Shown here: positions 7,333 through 13,700 of the stretch, in pieces
How the letters are laid out: the number at the start of each line of letters is the position of its first letter
How positions within the stretch are numbered: position 1 is the first letter of the stretch
DNA from: RGIG9041 sp045541455
GTDB lineage: Bacteria > Bacillota > Clostridia > Oscillospirales > QAKW01
NCBI GenBank assembly: GCA_045541455.1
Contig: JAZQJA010000016.1
Span: 1 to 13,700, forward strand
Reading direction: 5' to 3'
Length of the DNA: 13,700 nucleotides
Made by a program: the position numbers and the translations under genes
Notes under the pieces: model-generated
Seen by the model: the letters and a program-made list of their open reading frames with translations, nothing else
What the model was told of the DNA's origin: nothing
Database searches by the model: none

Positions 7333-7599
7333 TTATAGTTCTAAACAGCCGACTTTTGAAAGAGTATCAATAAAAGCATCAACATCACAAGCGGCCGTTT
7401 GTTCTGTTACATCAAACTCATCTATAAGAGTTTTAATAAGTTGGTCACGGGTGGCACCGGTTTCAAGTTTTTCCCACAAAAGAACGCCGGTTTCGTTTAT
7501 TGACAGCATACCGTCAAAATTTATCGCAGGATCTAAAAGCGGTAAAACAACATAAGTATCTGCCACCTTGCGTAGTACAAAACTATCTTTTATTTTCAT
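7333..7599 (-). CDS. PqqD-family protein (RiPP recognition element-like)
   Basis: Small cytosolic winged-helix protein of the PqqD type. In known pathways such proteins bind the leader of a ribosomal peptide and present it to a modifying enzyme. Seen: 88 residues, the normal size. The N-terminal beta-strand region (KDSFVLRKVADTYVVLPL) is followed by the family hallmark INETGVLLWEKLETGATRDQ at about 34-53, and then a helical half with DEFDVTEQTAACDVDAFI. Its ATG overlaps the upstream kinase-like gene's stop (ATGA), and the ribosome site AAAGGAG (7614-7608) lies in that gene. This implies fixed stoichiometry with the kinase-like protein. The client peptide is not known; no typical short precursor gene is nearby. 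Confidence 0.88.
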   Translation of the reverse strand: MKIKDSFVLRKVADTYVVLPLLDPAINFDGMLSINETGVLLWEKLETGATRDQLIKTLIDEFDVTEQTAACDVDAFIDTLSKVGCLEL

Positions 7600-8303
7600 A
7601 AATTATACTCCTTTGCGCCCTCAAGCATTGTTGCATAGCTTAGCTGTGCTGCAGAGATTTGGGGCAAGTTTTCAAGTTCATACATAGGAATTGAATTTAC
7701 AAGACTTTCTATATTCTCAAGCAATAAGTCGAGTTTATCCGCCGAATCAAAACGACGAACGGTTTGCCACAATATCTTTGACACAGCTTCTTTTTTATCA
7801 AGTCTGCGTATTTTATTTTGATTTGCCTGTTTTAGAAAGCAAATACCTGCCAATGAGGCTTTGCGATTTAAGTTAATACCGTCTTTTCCACACCAGGGCG
7901 TACCGTAAGCAAACCATTTACCGTTAATACTTCTGAGTGTTGGCTTATCATCATTTATAACAGCAGCGTTTTCACCAAACAACTCAAGCCACAAGCGTGA
8001 ATGAGTTGATTTACCCGTGCCGCAAGGTCCTGAAAAAAGGTACGCTTTACCATTAAGTTCAATAGCCGACGCGTGCAACATAAGCCCATTATAATGTAAA
8101 AGAGCACGACAATACTGTGCACAAGATTCCATATAAATCACAGAATTTTCCGGCACGCCTTTATATTTATCAAAATTGTATTTATTTTTATCAATAACAA
8201 TATCTGCCGATGCCGTGTTTTCACAAACGTATGACAAACAGCGTTCACGCATATTGCCGGTGTCCGGCACATCGACATAAAGTTGTGCAATTTTACAAAG
8301 CAT
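7596..8303 (-). CDS. HPr-kinase/PEPCK-like P-loop protein, first gene of the cassette
   Basis: Relative of HPr serine kinase and ATP-dependent PEP carboxykinase. Relatives in lasso-peptide clusters phosphorylate a serine of the precursor, and an HPrK-like/PqqD pair is also known from the SynChlorMet peptide cassettes. Seen: 235 residues, with LMLHASAI near 74-81, Walker A SGPCGTGKST at 91-100, the metal/phosphate motif INDDKP at 116-121, and GTPWCGK at 134-140 followed by NLNRKASLAGICFLKQ. The order matches HPrK-like proteins of this class. The C-terminal signature of true HPr kinase/phosphorylase was not seen, so this is probably not the carbon-catabolite enzyme HprK. Such genes are often mislabelled PEP carboxykinase. 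AAGGA at 8315-8311 lies 7 bases before the ATG. Confidence 0.85.
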   Translation of the reverse strand: MLCKIAQLYVDVPDTGNMRERCLSYVCENTASADIVIDKNKYNFDKYKGVPENSVIYMESCAQYCRALLHYNGLMLHASAIELNGKAYLFSGPCGTGKSTHSRLWLELFGENAAVINDDKPTLRSINGKWFAYGTPWCGKDGINLNRKASLAGICFLKQANQNKIRRLDKKEAVSKILWQTVRRFDSADKLDLLLENIESLVNSIPMYELENLPQISAAQLSYATMLEGAKEYNL

Positions 8304-8337
8304 ATTTTCTTCCTTATGATATATTTATACATATTAA

Positions 8338-8366
8338 ATTTTACAATAACACAAAAGCATTGTCAA
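8338..8366 (-). promoter_or_regulatory. Strong sigma-A-like promoter of the four-gene cassette
   Basis: Minus strand: perfect -35 TTGACA (8366-8361), 17-base spacer, -10 TAAAAT (8343-8338). The predicted leader is about 30 bases. No other promoter is evident inside the cassette, and all four genes overlap or are separated by 15 bases, so they form one operon. Confidence 0.7.
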
Positions 8367-8372
8367 TATTGA
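8363..8372. promoter_or_regulatory. Palindrome between divergent promoters (operator candidate)
   Basis: TCAATATTGA is a perfect 10-bp palindrome. A second ATATTGA half-site follows immediately (8373-8378 region). It covers the -35 box of the minus-strand promoter and abuts the -35 of the plus-strand one, so one bound protein could affect both. AT-rich context makes chance occurrence possible. Confidence 0.35.
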
Positions 8373-8374
8373 TA

Positions 8375-8403
8375 TTGATTTTAGCAGGTTTGTGATATAT
8401 AAT
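8375..8403 (+). promoter_or_regulatory. Promoter of the 4,6-dehydratase gene
   Basis: TTGATT (8375-8380), 17-base spacer and perfect TATAAT (8398-8403). It is back to back with the cassette promoter, with the two -35 boxes 8 bases apart. The gene's ribosome site AGGGGA (8437-8442) is 5 bases before the ATG at 8448. Confidence 0.65.
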
Positions 8404-8447
8404 GTTATATGTATAACTATATATTTGAAAATATTTAGGGGATAATT

Positions 8448-10394
8448 ATGCTTGAGTTTTTGAGTAATATAATATTAGGCAGGGCACGTAGGTTTATACT
8501 TATTGTTTTTGACGTGCTTTGTTTTATAGGTATAAGTATTTTATACTATATGCTCGCCTACACCGCATCGTACAGCACGCCTGTTGATGAACTCAGTCTT
8601 TACATATACAATTCGATTATTTTGTTTTTATCAATTTTTACGTTGCGGTTTCTATTTAAAATTTACAGTAATATATGGCGATATACAAACACTACCGCTT
8701 ATTTTTTAACTGTTGTATCAGACTGTTTTGCGGGTATTTTAGCAATAATTATAAGCAGAATAATTATGCGTTACTGGAACGAGTTTTATTTAGGCATTTG
8801 GCACAGCATTACTGTCACAGCACTAACAACTTTACTGTTTTTAACTTCTCGGTTTGGTTACAGGCTTATATATAAAATAAACAATAAATCATGCAAATCT
8901 GACAAACCTAAAACTCCGATTATAATTGCAGGCGCAGGTCAGCTTGGTGCGTATCTTGTATCTGAACTTAAAAACAATGCAAGCGCACGTGAAGTACCTG
9001 TTTGTTTTGTTGACACCGATATTACTAAAATCGGCAACAGAATTGCAGGACTTCCGATTTATGAAGATGCGGATATTGAAGATGTAATTGATAAATACGA
9101 CGCAAAAGAAATTGTTATTGCAATCAGCAACCTGGATAACCACGAAATAGAAAAATTATGGAATCATTACAGCGGTTACGGCTGTAAAGTTAAAATTTAC
9201 GGACTTCCGCTTTATGACAAGCACAATACTGATAACAAAACTCGTATTATTCGTGATTTTGTTATTGAGGACTTACTGTTTCGCAAACCGCTTAGCATAA
9301 ACCACAAAACAGAATTTGACTATTACACCGGAAAAACCATACTGGTGACAGGCGGTGGTGGTTCGATAGGTAGTGAGCTTTGCAGACAGATTGCAAAATG
9401 CAATCCCAAAAAACTTGTTATATTTGATATTTATGAAAACAACGCTTATGACATACAACAAGAGCTCTCCAGCAAATACGCTGACAGCCTTGACCTTGTA
9501 ACTGAAATCGGTTCGGTGCGGGACATTGTGAGACTTGAAAGCATTTTTAACCACTACCGTCCTGACATCGTGTTTCACGCAGCAGCTCACAAACATGTTC
9601 CGCTTATGGAACACAGCGCGACAGAGGCTGTTAAAAACAATGTTTTAGGCACCTATAACACTGCAAATATTGCAGAAAAATACGGTGTTAAAAAGTTTAT
9701 TTTGATTTCAACCGACAAAGCAGTCAACCCTACCAATATAATGGGTGCATCAAAACGGCTTTGTGAAATGATTGTGCAGTGCCGTACCGACAGCAAAACA
9801 AGTTTTGCAGCAGTTCGTTTTGGAAATGTACTTGGTTCAAACGGCAGTGTTATACCGTTGTTTAAACGGCAAATTGCCGCAGGCGGACCTATCACAATAA
9901 CAGACAAACGAATCATAAGATATTTTATGACTATACCCGAGGCAAGCCAGCTTGTCATGCATGCAGGCGCCATGGCGAAAAAGGGTGAGTTGTTTGTACT
10001 TGATATGGGCAAGCCTGTGAAAATTTATGATTTAGCGATAAATATGATTAAACTTTCGGGATTTGAACCCCATAGCGATATAGAAATTCAGGAGATTGGT
10101 TTAAGACCGGGAGAAAAGTTGTATGAGGAATTGCTTATCAAGTCGGAAACACTTGACAAAACCTCGAACAATATGATTTTTATTGAGAAGGACAAGCCGC
10201 ACACCCGAAAGGAAATTGATGAAAAATTAAATGTATTGCAAGAGGCGTTAAAACTCAGCCAAAATGAGCTTGGTTCAGATATAATTAGGCAGGCTGTTAA
10301 ATGTGTGGTACCGACATATAAGGAACCGGACGAAATTAACAAAAACGCAGAAAATTCTGCAGAAATGAACAACGTGCTTGCACATACAAAATAA
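8448..10394 (+). CDS. Membrane-bound NDP-sugar 4,6-dehydratase (PglF/WbpM/CapD-type polysaccharide biosynthesis protein)
   Basis: Converts a UDP-N-acetylhexosamine (usually UDP-GlcNAc) to the 4-keto-6-deoxy sugar, feeding rare sugars such as bacillosamine derivatives or FucNAc into surface glycans. Seen: 648 residues, the long-form length. Four hydrophobic segments fill about 15-140. A first Rossmann domain has GAGQLG at 162-167. The catalytic short-chain dehydrogenase domain has TGGGGSIG at 301-308, HAAAHKHVPLME at 377-388 and STDKAVNPTN at 421-430. The Thr422-Asp423-Lys424 set and Met432 in place of the usual Tyr of YxxxK (Met432-x3-Lys436) are the hallmark of PglF-type dehydratases. GLRPGEKLYEELL (551-563) is also typical. 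It is monocistronic, flanked by a promoter and a terminator; no glycosyltransferase or aminotransferase partner lies in the window. The exact substrate is not determined by sequence. Confidence 0.93.
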   Translation: MLEFLSNIILGRARRFILIVFDVLCFIGISILYYMLAYTASYSTPVDELSLYIYNSIILFLSIFTLRFLFKIYSNIWRYTNTTAYFLTVVSDCFAGILAIIISRIIMRYWNEFYLGIWHSITVTALTTLLFLTSRFGYRLIYKINNKSCKSDKPKTPIIIAGAGQLGAYLVSELKNNASAREVPVCFVDTDITKIGNRIAGLPIYEDADIEDVIDKYDAKEIVIAISNLDNHEIEKLWNHYSGYGCKVKIYGLPLYDKHNTDNKTRIIRDFVIEDLLFRKPLSINHKTEFDYYTGKTILVTGGGGSIGSELCRQIAKCNPKKLVIFDIYENNAYDIQQELSSKYADSLDLVTEIGSVRDIVRLESIFNHYRPDIVFHAAAHKHVPLMEHSATEAVKNNVLGTYNTANIAEKYGVKKFILISTDKAVNPTNIMGASKRLCEMIVQCRTDSKTSFAAVRFGNVLGSNGSVIPLFKRQIAAGGPITITDKRIIRYFMTIPEASQLVMHAGAMAKKGELFVLDMGKPVKIYDLAINMIKLSGFEPHSDIEIQEIGLRPGEKLYEELLIKSETLDKTSNNMIFIEKDKPHTRKEIDEKLNVLQEALKLSQNELGSDIIRQAVKCVVPTYKEPDEINKNAENSAEMNNVLAHTK

Positions 10395-10424
10395 AAAAGG
10401 TGAGAAAACATTTCTCACCTTTTT
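10394..10424 (+). terminator. Intrinsic terminator of the 4,6-dehydratase gene
   Basis: AGGTGAGAAA (10398-10407), loop ACA and TTTCTCACCT (10411-10420). Flanking A and T tracts extend the stem to about 14 bp, and a run of eight T follows. It begins on the last base of the stop codon. Confidence 0.9.
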
Positions 10425-10427
10425 TTA

Positions 10428-10456
10428 TTGAATAGTGAAATTATATACTGTATAAT
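10428..10456 (+). promoter_or_regulatory. Promoter of the SGNH-like lipoprotein gene
   Basis: TTGAAT (10428-10433), 17-base spacer and perfect TATAAT (10451-10456), immediately after the upstream terminator. The ribosome site AGGGGTGA (10465-10472) is 4 bases before a TTG start, leaving a very short leader of about 15 bases. Confidence 0.65.
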
Positions 10457-10476
10457 AAAACCAAAGGGGTGATTTT

Positions 10477-11877
10477 TTGAAACACAAATTATGTTTGTTA
10501 GTAATATTAATCTTTATGATTACCGGTTGTAAAAGTGCAACAAAAAGCCCTGAAGATGCAGCCGCAAATGATCAGGTTGGACAAGAAATTGAAATTGAAA
10601 CCGATGACACGCAAAAAAATGATGTAACACCTGACAACAAAGTTCCTGCTACTAATGAAACAAAGCCCGACACTCAAGTGAATTCAACACAGCAACATAC
10701 TCAGCAGCAACAAACTGAAAAGCAACCGGAAAAACAAAAAAATCCGGAAAAAAAGCCGTCAAATAATAACGCAGAACAACAGACGGTTAAAGTTCCCGAT
10801 GTTTCACAGATTAGTTGCAGAAATACTTATACTTGGAACAAAGTAAGAATTGTCCATTCAAATACTCAAATTAAATTACAACTTGAATTGCCAAGCGACT
10901 GGGTTTTAAAATCATCTGACAAGGGAAAATATAACATTTTACGGGACGGCAAAGAAATCGGCTACATAACCACCGATACACTGCCCGAGGCTACAGAAGA
11001 TTTGGAGTTTTACTCACGTCGCGATGAACTAAACGGAATTACGGTATACGGTTGGGACAACTGGTACAAAAACGGTGATATAAATACTTTTTCAAGAACT
11101 TTAGAATATGTTTGCGACGAAGGTGAAAACAGTTTTACAGTAAGTTTTTATGTTAATTACAGTGAACTTAACAGCAACGGTATGAATAATATGCTTAACA
11201 GTGCTATAACCGTTATGAGACGCAATATATTCAAACCGCTGTCAGAATGTAATGGTTCTAAAAAAATACTTATCCTTGGCAACAGCTTTATAGGCACATC
11301 GAAGGTTGGCGAATTTCTTACCGATATGCTTAACAACTCGGCCAGCGAGTACACCGTTACGCCAATATCTATAGGAATGGCTGAAACTGAAACATTTTTA
11401 CAAAACGAGTCGATTTGCACACAACTAAAAAACGGTGATTACTGTTATTTGTTTTTGTGTGGACTTTACGGCGGAGAAGAAAACGTTACGGCACTTGGCG
11501 AAATTAAAAAGATTTGTGATAGTTCTAACACAGGGCTTGCCATATTCCCGGCTCACAACGAATCGGCTTCAATAATCAGTTTAGCGCTTGATACTTACCC
11601 CGAAATAACATATCTTAACTGGAAAGGTGAAATTAATGAACTTATAGACTCAGGAATCAGTTATGATACTTTTTGTGTTGATGATACATACCACCACAGC
11701 AAACCGATTGCAGGGTATGTTGGGGCGCACATGATTTACCGAAGTTTGTTTTTGAAATTTCCGCCCACGATAACCTCGGCACCGCTTTCTATGGCAGAAG
11801 TTAAAAACACACTTGGTGATTATATAGAAAACGCAAAATTAAACGAAGAGTTTACAGGCACTGAGTATATAATATAA
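10477..11877 (+). CDS. Lipoprotein with C-terminal SGNH/GDSL-hydrolase-like domain
   Basis: Putative extracellular, membrane-anchored hydrolase, by family a possible esterase or deacetylase acting on glycans; the substrate is unknown. Seen: 466 residues from a TTG start, the only nearby start that gives both a ribosome site and a full signal peptide. Lipobox ITGC predicts lipidation at Cys18. A Gln/Lys/Asn-rich linker runs from about 22 to 106. A novel-looking domain spans about 112-250 (starting near the QISCRNTYTWNKVRI stretch, with the ELPSDWVL strand), resembling small beta-rich lipoprotein domains. The SGNH-like part spans about 262-430: KKILILGNSFIG (block I, presumed Ser270 nucleophile with Asn269 replacing Asp of GDS) and the block V-like VDDTYHHSKPIAGYVGAH (Asp403-x2-His406). 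Clear block II and III Gly/Asn residues were not pinned down. It lies downstream of the nucleotide-sugar dehydratase but is transcribed separately. Confidence 0.8.
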   Translation: MKHKLCLLVILIFMITGCKSATKSPEDAAANDQVGQEIEIETDDTQKNDVTPDNKVPATNETKPDTQVNSTQQHTQQQQTEKQPEKQKNPEKKPSNNNAEQQTVKVPDVSQISCRNTYTWNKVRIVHSNTQIKLQLELPSDWVLKSSDKGKYNILRDGKEIGYITTDTLPEATEDLEFYSRRDELNGITVYGWDNWYKNGDINTFSRTLEYVCDEGENSFTVSFYVNYSELNSNGMNNMLNSAITVMRRNIFKPLSECNGSKKILILGNSFIGTSKVGEFLTDMLNNSASEYTVTPISIGMAETETFLQNESICTQLKNGDYCYLFLCGLYGGEENVTALGEIKKICDSSNTGLAIFPAHNESASIISLALDTYPEITYLNWKGEINELIDSGISYDTFCVDDTYHHSKPIAGYVGAHMIYRSLFLKFPPTITSAPLSMAEVKNTLGDYIENAKLNEEFTGTEYII

Positions 11878-11880
11878 ATT

Positions 11881-11918
11881 AAAAATAAGCAGTAAGAAAA
11901 TTCTTACTGCTTATTTTT
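11881..11918. terminator. Bidirectional intrinsic terminator between convergent lipoprotein genes
   Basis: AAAAATAAGCAGTAAG (11881-11896) pairs perfectly with 11903-11918 (CTTACTGCTTATTTTT) around a 6-base loop. A-rich and T-rich flanks serve both directions. The minus-strand lipoprotein stop (11918-11920) touches its outer edge. Confidence 0.88.
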
Positions 11919-12607
11919 TATGTAGGATTAGAAGCGTCAAATGATTCGCTATAGGCGGTAGCCTCTGTTACAGAAAGTTCAACAGTGCCATTTTGCGCAT
12001 CCCAAAAATCAGGGAGGTACACACTTGAATAAAAGCCTTCTTCTCCTGCCACTAACGGACCGAAGTAAACACTTCTTACATCAAAAATACTATCATTTTG
12101 ATAAAACACTGCGGTAACTTCAACCGAATCAAGAGCTTGTTCTGATTTATTTGAGCAACAAATAATAAGTTCATTTGTAATATTACTTACCGTGGCGTTT
12201 GCTGTAACTAAATCGGGATACTGTTCACCGTCGGTATACGAAAGTTGTGCAAGATTCATATTTATTTTAACATCTGCATAAGGAAAAGGCACATTAAAAT
12301 CATCTACTTCAATGTCATACGTTGCATACTCAGTAATACCGGGCAAAAGCGTTGAAACATGATAATCTCTGTAATAAATGGGTGTGCCCTGCTCATCAAA
12401 AAACACCGCCTGAGTGGAAACATAGGGTAAGATTTCACTGCTATTATTTTTAATAGCGGCAATCACTTTACTTTCGGTTTTATAAATTGTGCACTCAATA
12501 TCCGACTCTTTAATATTATTCTTTTGAACAGATACACTTGTGCAGCAACCGCAAAGAGCAAAAGTTAAAACAATTAACATAAGTATGCTTAAAATTTGTT
12601 TTTTCAC
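11918..12607 (-). CDS. Small lipoprotein with two tandem FxLYD-like domains
   Basis: No specific function recognised. Seen: about 229 residues. A signal peptide (MKKQILSILMLIVLTFALCGC) has a lipobox-like LCGC whose last Cys is the probable lipidation site. Two similar immunoglobulin-like beta-sandwich segments follow. The first contains VIAAIKNNSSEIL, VFFDEQGTPI and STLLPGITEYATYDI. The second contains ELIICCSNKSEQAL, AVFYQNDSIFD and GPLVAGEEGFYSSV. This alternation of N-S/K-S turn, VFxD/N and L-P/V-G is typical of FxLYD domains. Start: a GTG at 12616 is also in frame but sits only 2-3 bases from the GGGG ribosome site. The GTG at 12607 gives 11 bases and a normal lipoprotein N-terminus, so it is preferred. 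The gene follows the HAD gene by a few bases, the ribosome site abutting its stop, so both are one operon. Confidence 0.8.
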   Translation of the reverse strand: MKKQILSILMLIVLTFALCGCCTSVSVQKNNIKESDIECTIYKTESKVIAAIKNNSSEILPYVSTQAVFFDEQGTPIYYRDYHVSTLLPGITEYATYDIEVDDFNVPFPYADVKINMNLAQLSYTDGEQYPDLVTANATVSNITNELIICCSNKSEQALDSVEVTAVFYQNDSIFDVRSVYFGPLVAGEEGFYSSVYLPDFWDAQNGTVELSVTEATAYSESFDASNPT

Positions 12608-12622
12608 AAAAAACACCGCCCC

Positions 12623-13450
12623 TTATTTTATAATATTTTTTAATATGTACTCCATCGCATGCTCATCATTATTACATATAACACGGTCAGCAATACTTTT
12701 AAGTTCTACTTGCGCGTTTTCCATTGCAAGCGAAAGGCCTGCTTTTTTAAGATTATCCATATCATTTATGCTATCACCGACGCCGATAGTTTCTTTTGGA
12801 TCTACACCAAGAATTGCTGCCAGGCGTAAAAGAGCGTTGCCCTTTCCTGCGTCCTTTGAAAAAATTTCAAGGTTATAACGTTCTGACGAGGCAACCTGAT
12901 ATTCGCCAAGATCTAAAATACGCTGGCGGCACTGCGCAAGTTCGTCATCATAACTAAAAAATACACAAATCATTTCAATTTCGTCAAGAGAATAACAAAA
13001 CTCATCATAGTTATCAACAGGTCTGTTTTTTTCATAAATAAATTTTTTATAGTTGCCTGTCAAACGATAACTATCATAAATATCCCAATCGTGCTTTTTG
13101 CTGTCTACATACGACATTCCTTTATTCCGAACAGTAAGCAAAGTTTGATAACTGTTTAATATATCCAAAATTTCTTTTGAATGTTGCTTATCCATACAGC
13201 AACTGCTTAAATTTTTATTCGTCTTGCGGTCATAAACCACAGCACCGTCGGAATGGATAATATAGCGAGCACTTGTAATATCCATAACTTCTTTAGGCAT
13301 TTCAGTTAAAGTTCTGCCCGAAGAAGGTACAAAATAAATACCCATATCTGTCATTTTTTGAATCGCATCTAAATTTTCTTTACTCACTTGCATTTGAGTA
13401 TTTAAAAGTGTTCCGTCAAGATCGCTTGCAATAATTTTATAGTTTGGCAT
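12623..13450 (-). CDS. Cof-type HAD-IIB family phosphatase
   Basis: Cytosolic haloacid-dehalogenase-superfamily hydrolase of the Cof/YidA type. Such enzymes dephosphorylate sugar phosphates, pyridoxal phosphate, FMN and similar metabolites with broad specificity. Seen: 275 residues, normal for the family. All four HAD motifs are intact: motif I DLDGTL with nucleophile Asp10 and Asp12; motif II SSGR at 43-46; motif III Lys203 in AGKGNAL; motif IV GDSINDMD at 225-232. A large C2-type cap lies between motifs II and III (about 80-190). AAAGGA (13466-13461) lies 10 bases before the ATG. The promoter is uncertain; weak candidates lie in 13467-13533. The physiological substrate cannot be read from sequence. 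It is followed by the FxLYD-like lipoprotein gene. Confidence 0.95.
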   Translation of the reverse strand: MPNYKIIASDLDGTLLNTQMQVSKENLDAIQKMTDMGIYFVPSSGRTLTEMPKEVMDITSARYIIHSDGAVVYDRKTNKNLSSCCMDKQHSKEILDILNSYQTLLTVRNKGMSYVDSKKHDWDIYDSYRLTGNYKKFIYEKNRPVDNYDEFCYSLDEIEMICVFFSYDDELAQCRQRILDLGEYQVASSERYNLEIFSKDAGKGNALLRLAAILGVDPKETIGVGDSINDMDNLKKAGLSLAMENAQVELKSIADRVICNNDEHAMEYILKNIIK

Positions 13451-13533
13451 TTTTGAAATTTCCTTTTTAATAGTTACTTATCTTAAACATAGAATAACAT
13501 AAATTATTAGATTTTACAATCAATTGATTTTAA

Positions 13534-13700
13534 TTATGCGATATAGTTTTTATGGAAGAAAGCAAGGATTTTTGAAACTTGAGCACGGGTTGCTTTGCCC
13601 TTAGGTGCAAATGTACCGTCACCCATACCGTTTACAAGTCCTGCCTTCTGGCAAGCTGTAACAGCCTCTTTTGCGTATCCGCTTATCTTATCAGCATCTG
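13534..13700 (-). CDS. C-terminal SLH domain of a surface protein (5' part outside window)
   Basis: Seen: the final 54 codons and TAA stop (13536-13534) of a minus-strand gene entering from the right edge. The residues form an almost complete S-layer homology repeat: YAKEAVTACQKAGLVNG, then GDGTFAPKGKATRAQVSKI, then a short tail ending HKNYIA. The TRAQ motif is the canonical cell-wall-polymer-binding signature of SLH domains. As the last repeat of the protein, it suggests a non-covalently wall-anchored exoprotein. It is separate from the giant SLH protein at the left edge. No clear GC-rich terminator follows; only an AT-rich palindrome AATCAATTGATT (13518-13529) is seen, so some readthrough into the HAD gene is possible. 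Confidence 0.9.
   Translation of the reverse strand, partial: DADKISGYAKEAVTACQKAGLVNGMGDGTFAPKGKATRAQVSKILAFFHKNYIA

Noticed and set aside
6740..7555. Long open frame on the plus strand (271 codons) and a shorter one at 6885-7130 across the repeat lipoprotein
   Set aside because: They are shadows of the 18-bp repeat, whose unit lacks stops on the other strand. They give low-complexity E/D/V/L or K/T/R/C repeats, lack a credible ribosome site and run antisense through well-supported lipoprotein and PqqD-like genes.
7596..8303. Calling this gene PEP carboxykinase or HPr kinase (hprK)
   Set aside because: It shares the P-loop fold and motifs, but it is far shorter than PEP carboxykinase and lacks the C-terminal HprK/P signature; the PqqD neighbour points to the peptide-modification branch.
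13518..13529. AATCAATTGATT palindrome as a terminator of the right-edge SLH gene
   Set aside because: The stem is AT-only apart from two G/C pairs and has no loop and no clear T-run, so it is too weak to call an intrinsic terminator.

Overview
The window is AT-rich, single-chromosome-style DNA from a low-GC Firmicute, most likely a gut-type member of the Clostridia (Oscillospiraceae/Ruminococcaceae-like). This rests on strong AGGAGG-type ribosome sites, ECF vitamin uptake, a type III pantothenate kinase, SLH-anchored giant surface proteins, and several lipoproteins with lipoboxes. I see no tRNA, rRNA, CRISPR array, insertion sequence or phage gene.

Layout. (1) 1-4457, minus: a giant secreted surface protein, cut by the left edge, with a signal peptide, a duplicated beta-helix-like module, four alpha-helical FIVAR-like repeats and the start of an SLH cell-wall anchor. 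This frame is open from the ATG at 4457 to the window edge. (2) 4736-6090, plus: a two-gene operon of an ECF-transporter S component (probable pantothenate importer) and the pantothenate kinase CoaX, so import and first step of coenzyme A synthesis sit together. (3) 6119-8303, minus: a tightly coupled four-gene cassette read from 8303 downward: HPr-kinase-like P-loop protein, PqqD-like protein, a Ser-rich repeat lipoprotein, and an S24/S26 signal-peptidase-like protease. (4) 8448-10394, plus: a membrane-bound NDP-sugar 4,6-dehydratase of the PglF/CapD type, transcribed divergently from the cassette. (5) 10477-11877, plus: a lipoprotein with a C-terminal SGNH-hydrolase-like domain. (6) 11918-13450, minus: a Cof-type HAD phosphatase followed by a small lipoprotein with two FxLYD-like domains. 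(7) 13534-13700, minus: the C-terminal SLH domain of another surface protein cut by the right edge.

How it fits together. The region is mostly about the cell envelope: two SLH proteins at the edges, three lipoproteins, a nucleotide-sugar enzyme and a possible glycan esterase. Three perfect or near-perfect hairpins separate the transcription units, two of them between convergent genes. Sigma-A-like promoters with 17-base spacers can be placed in front of five units. The most interesting candidate system is the four-gene cassette in region 3: kinase, PqqD and protease families all recur in peptide-modification (RiPP) pathways, but no radical SAM enzyme, cyclase or classical short precursor is present, and the only obvious substrate encoded between them is the Ser-rich lipoprotein.
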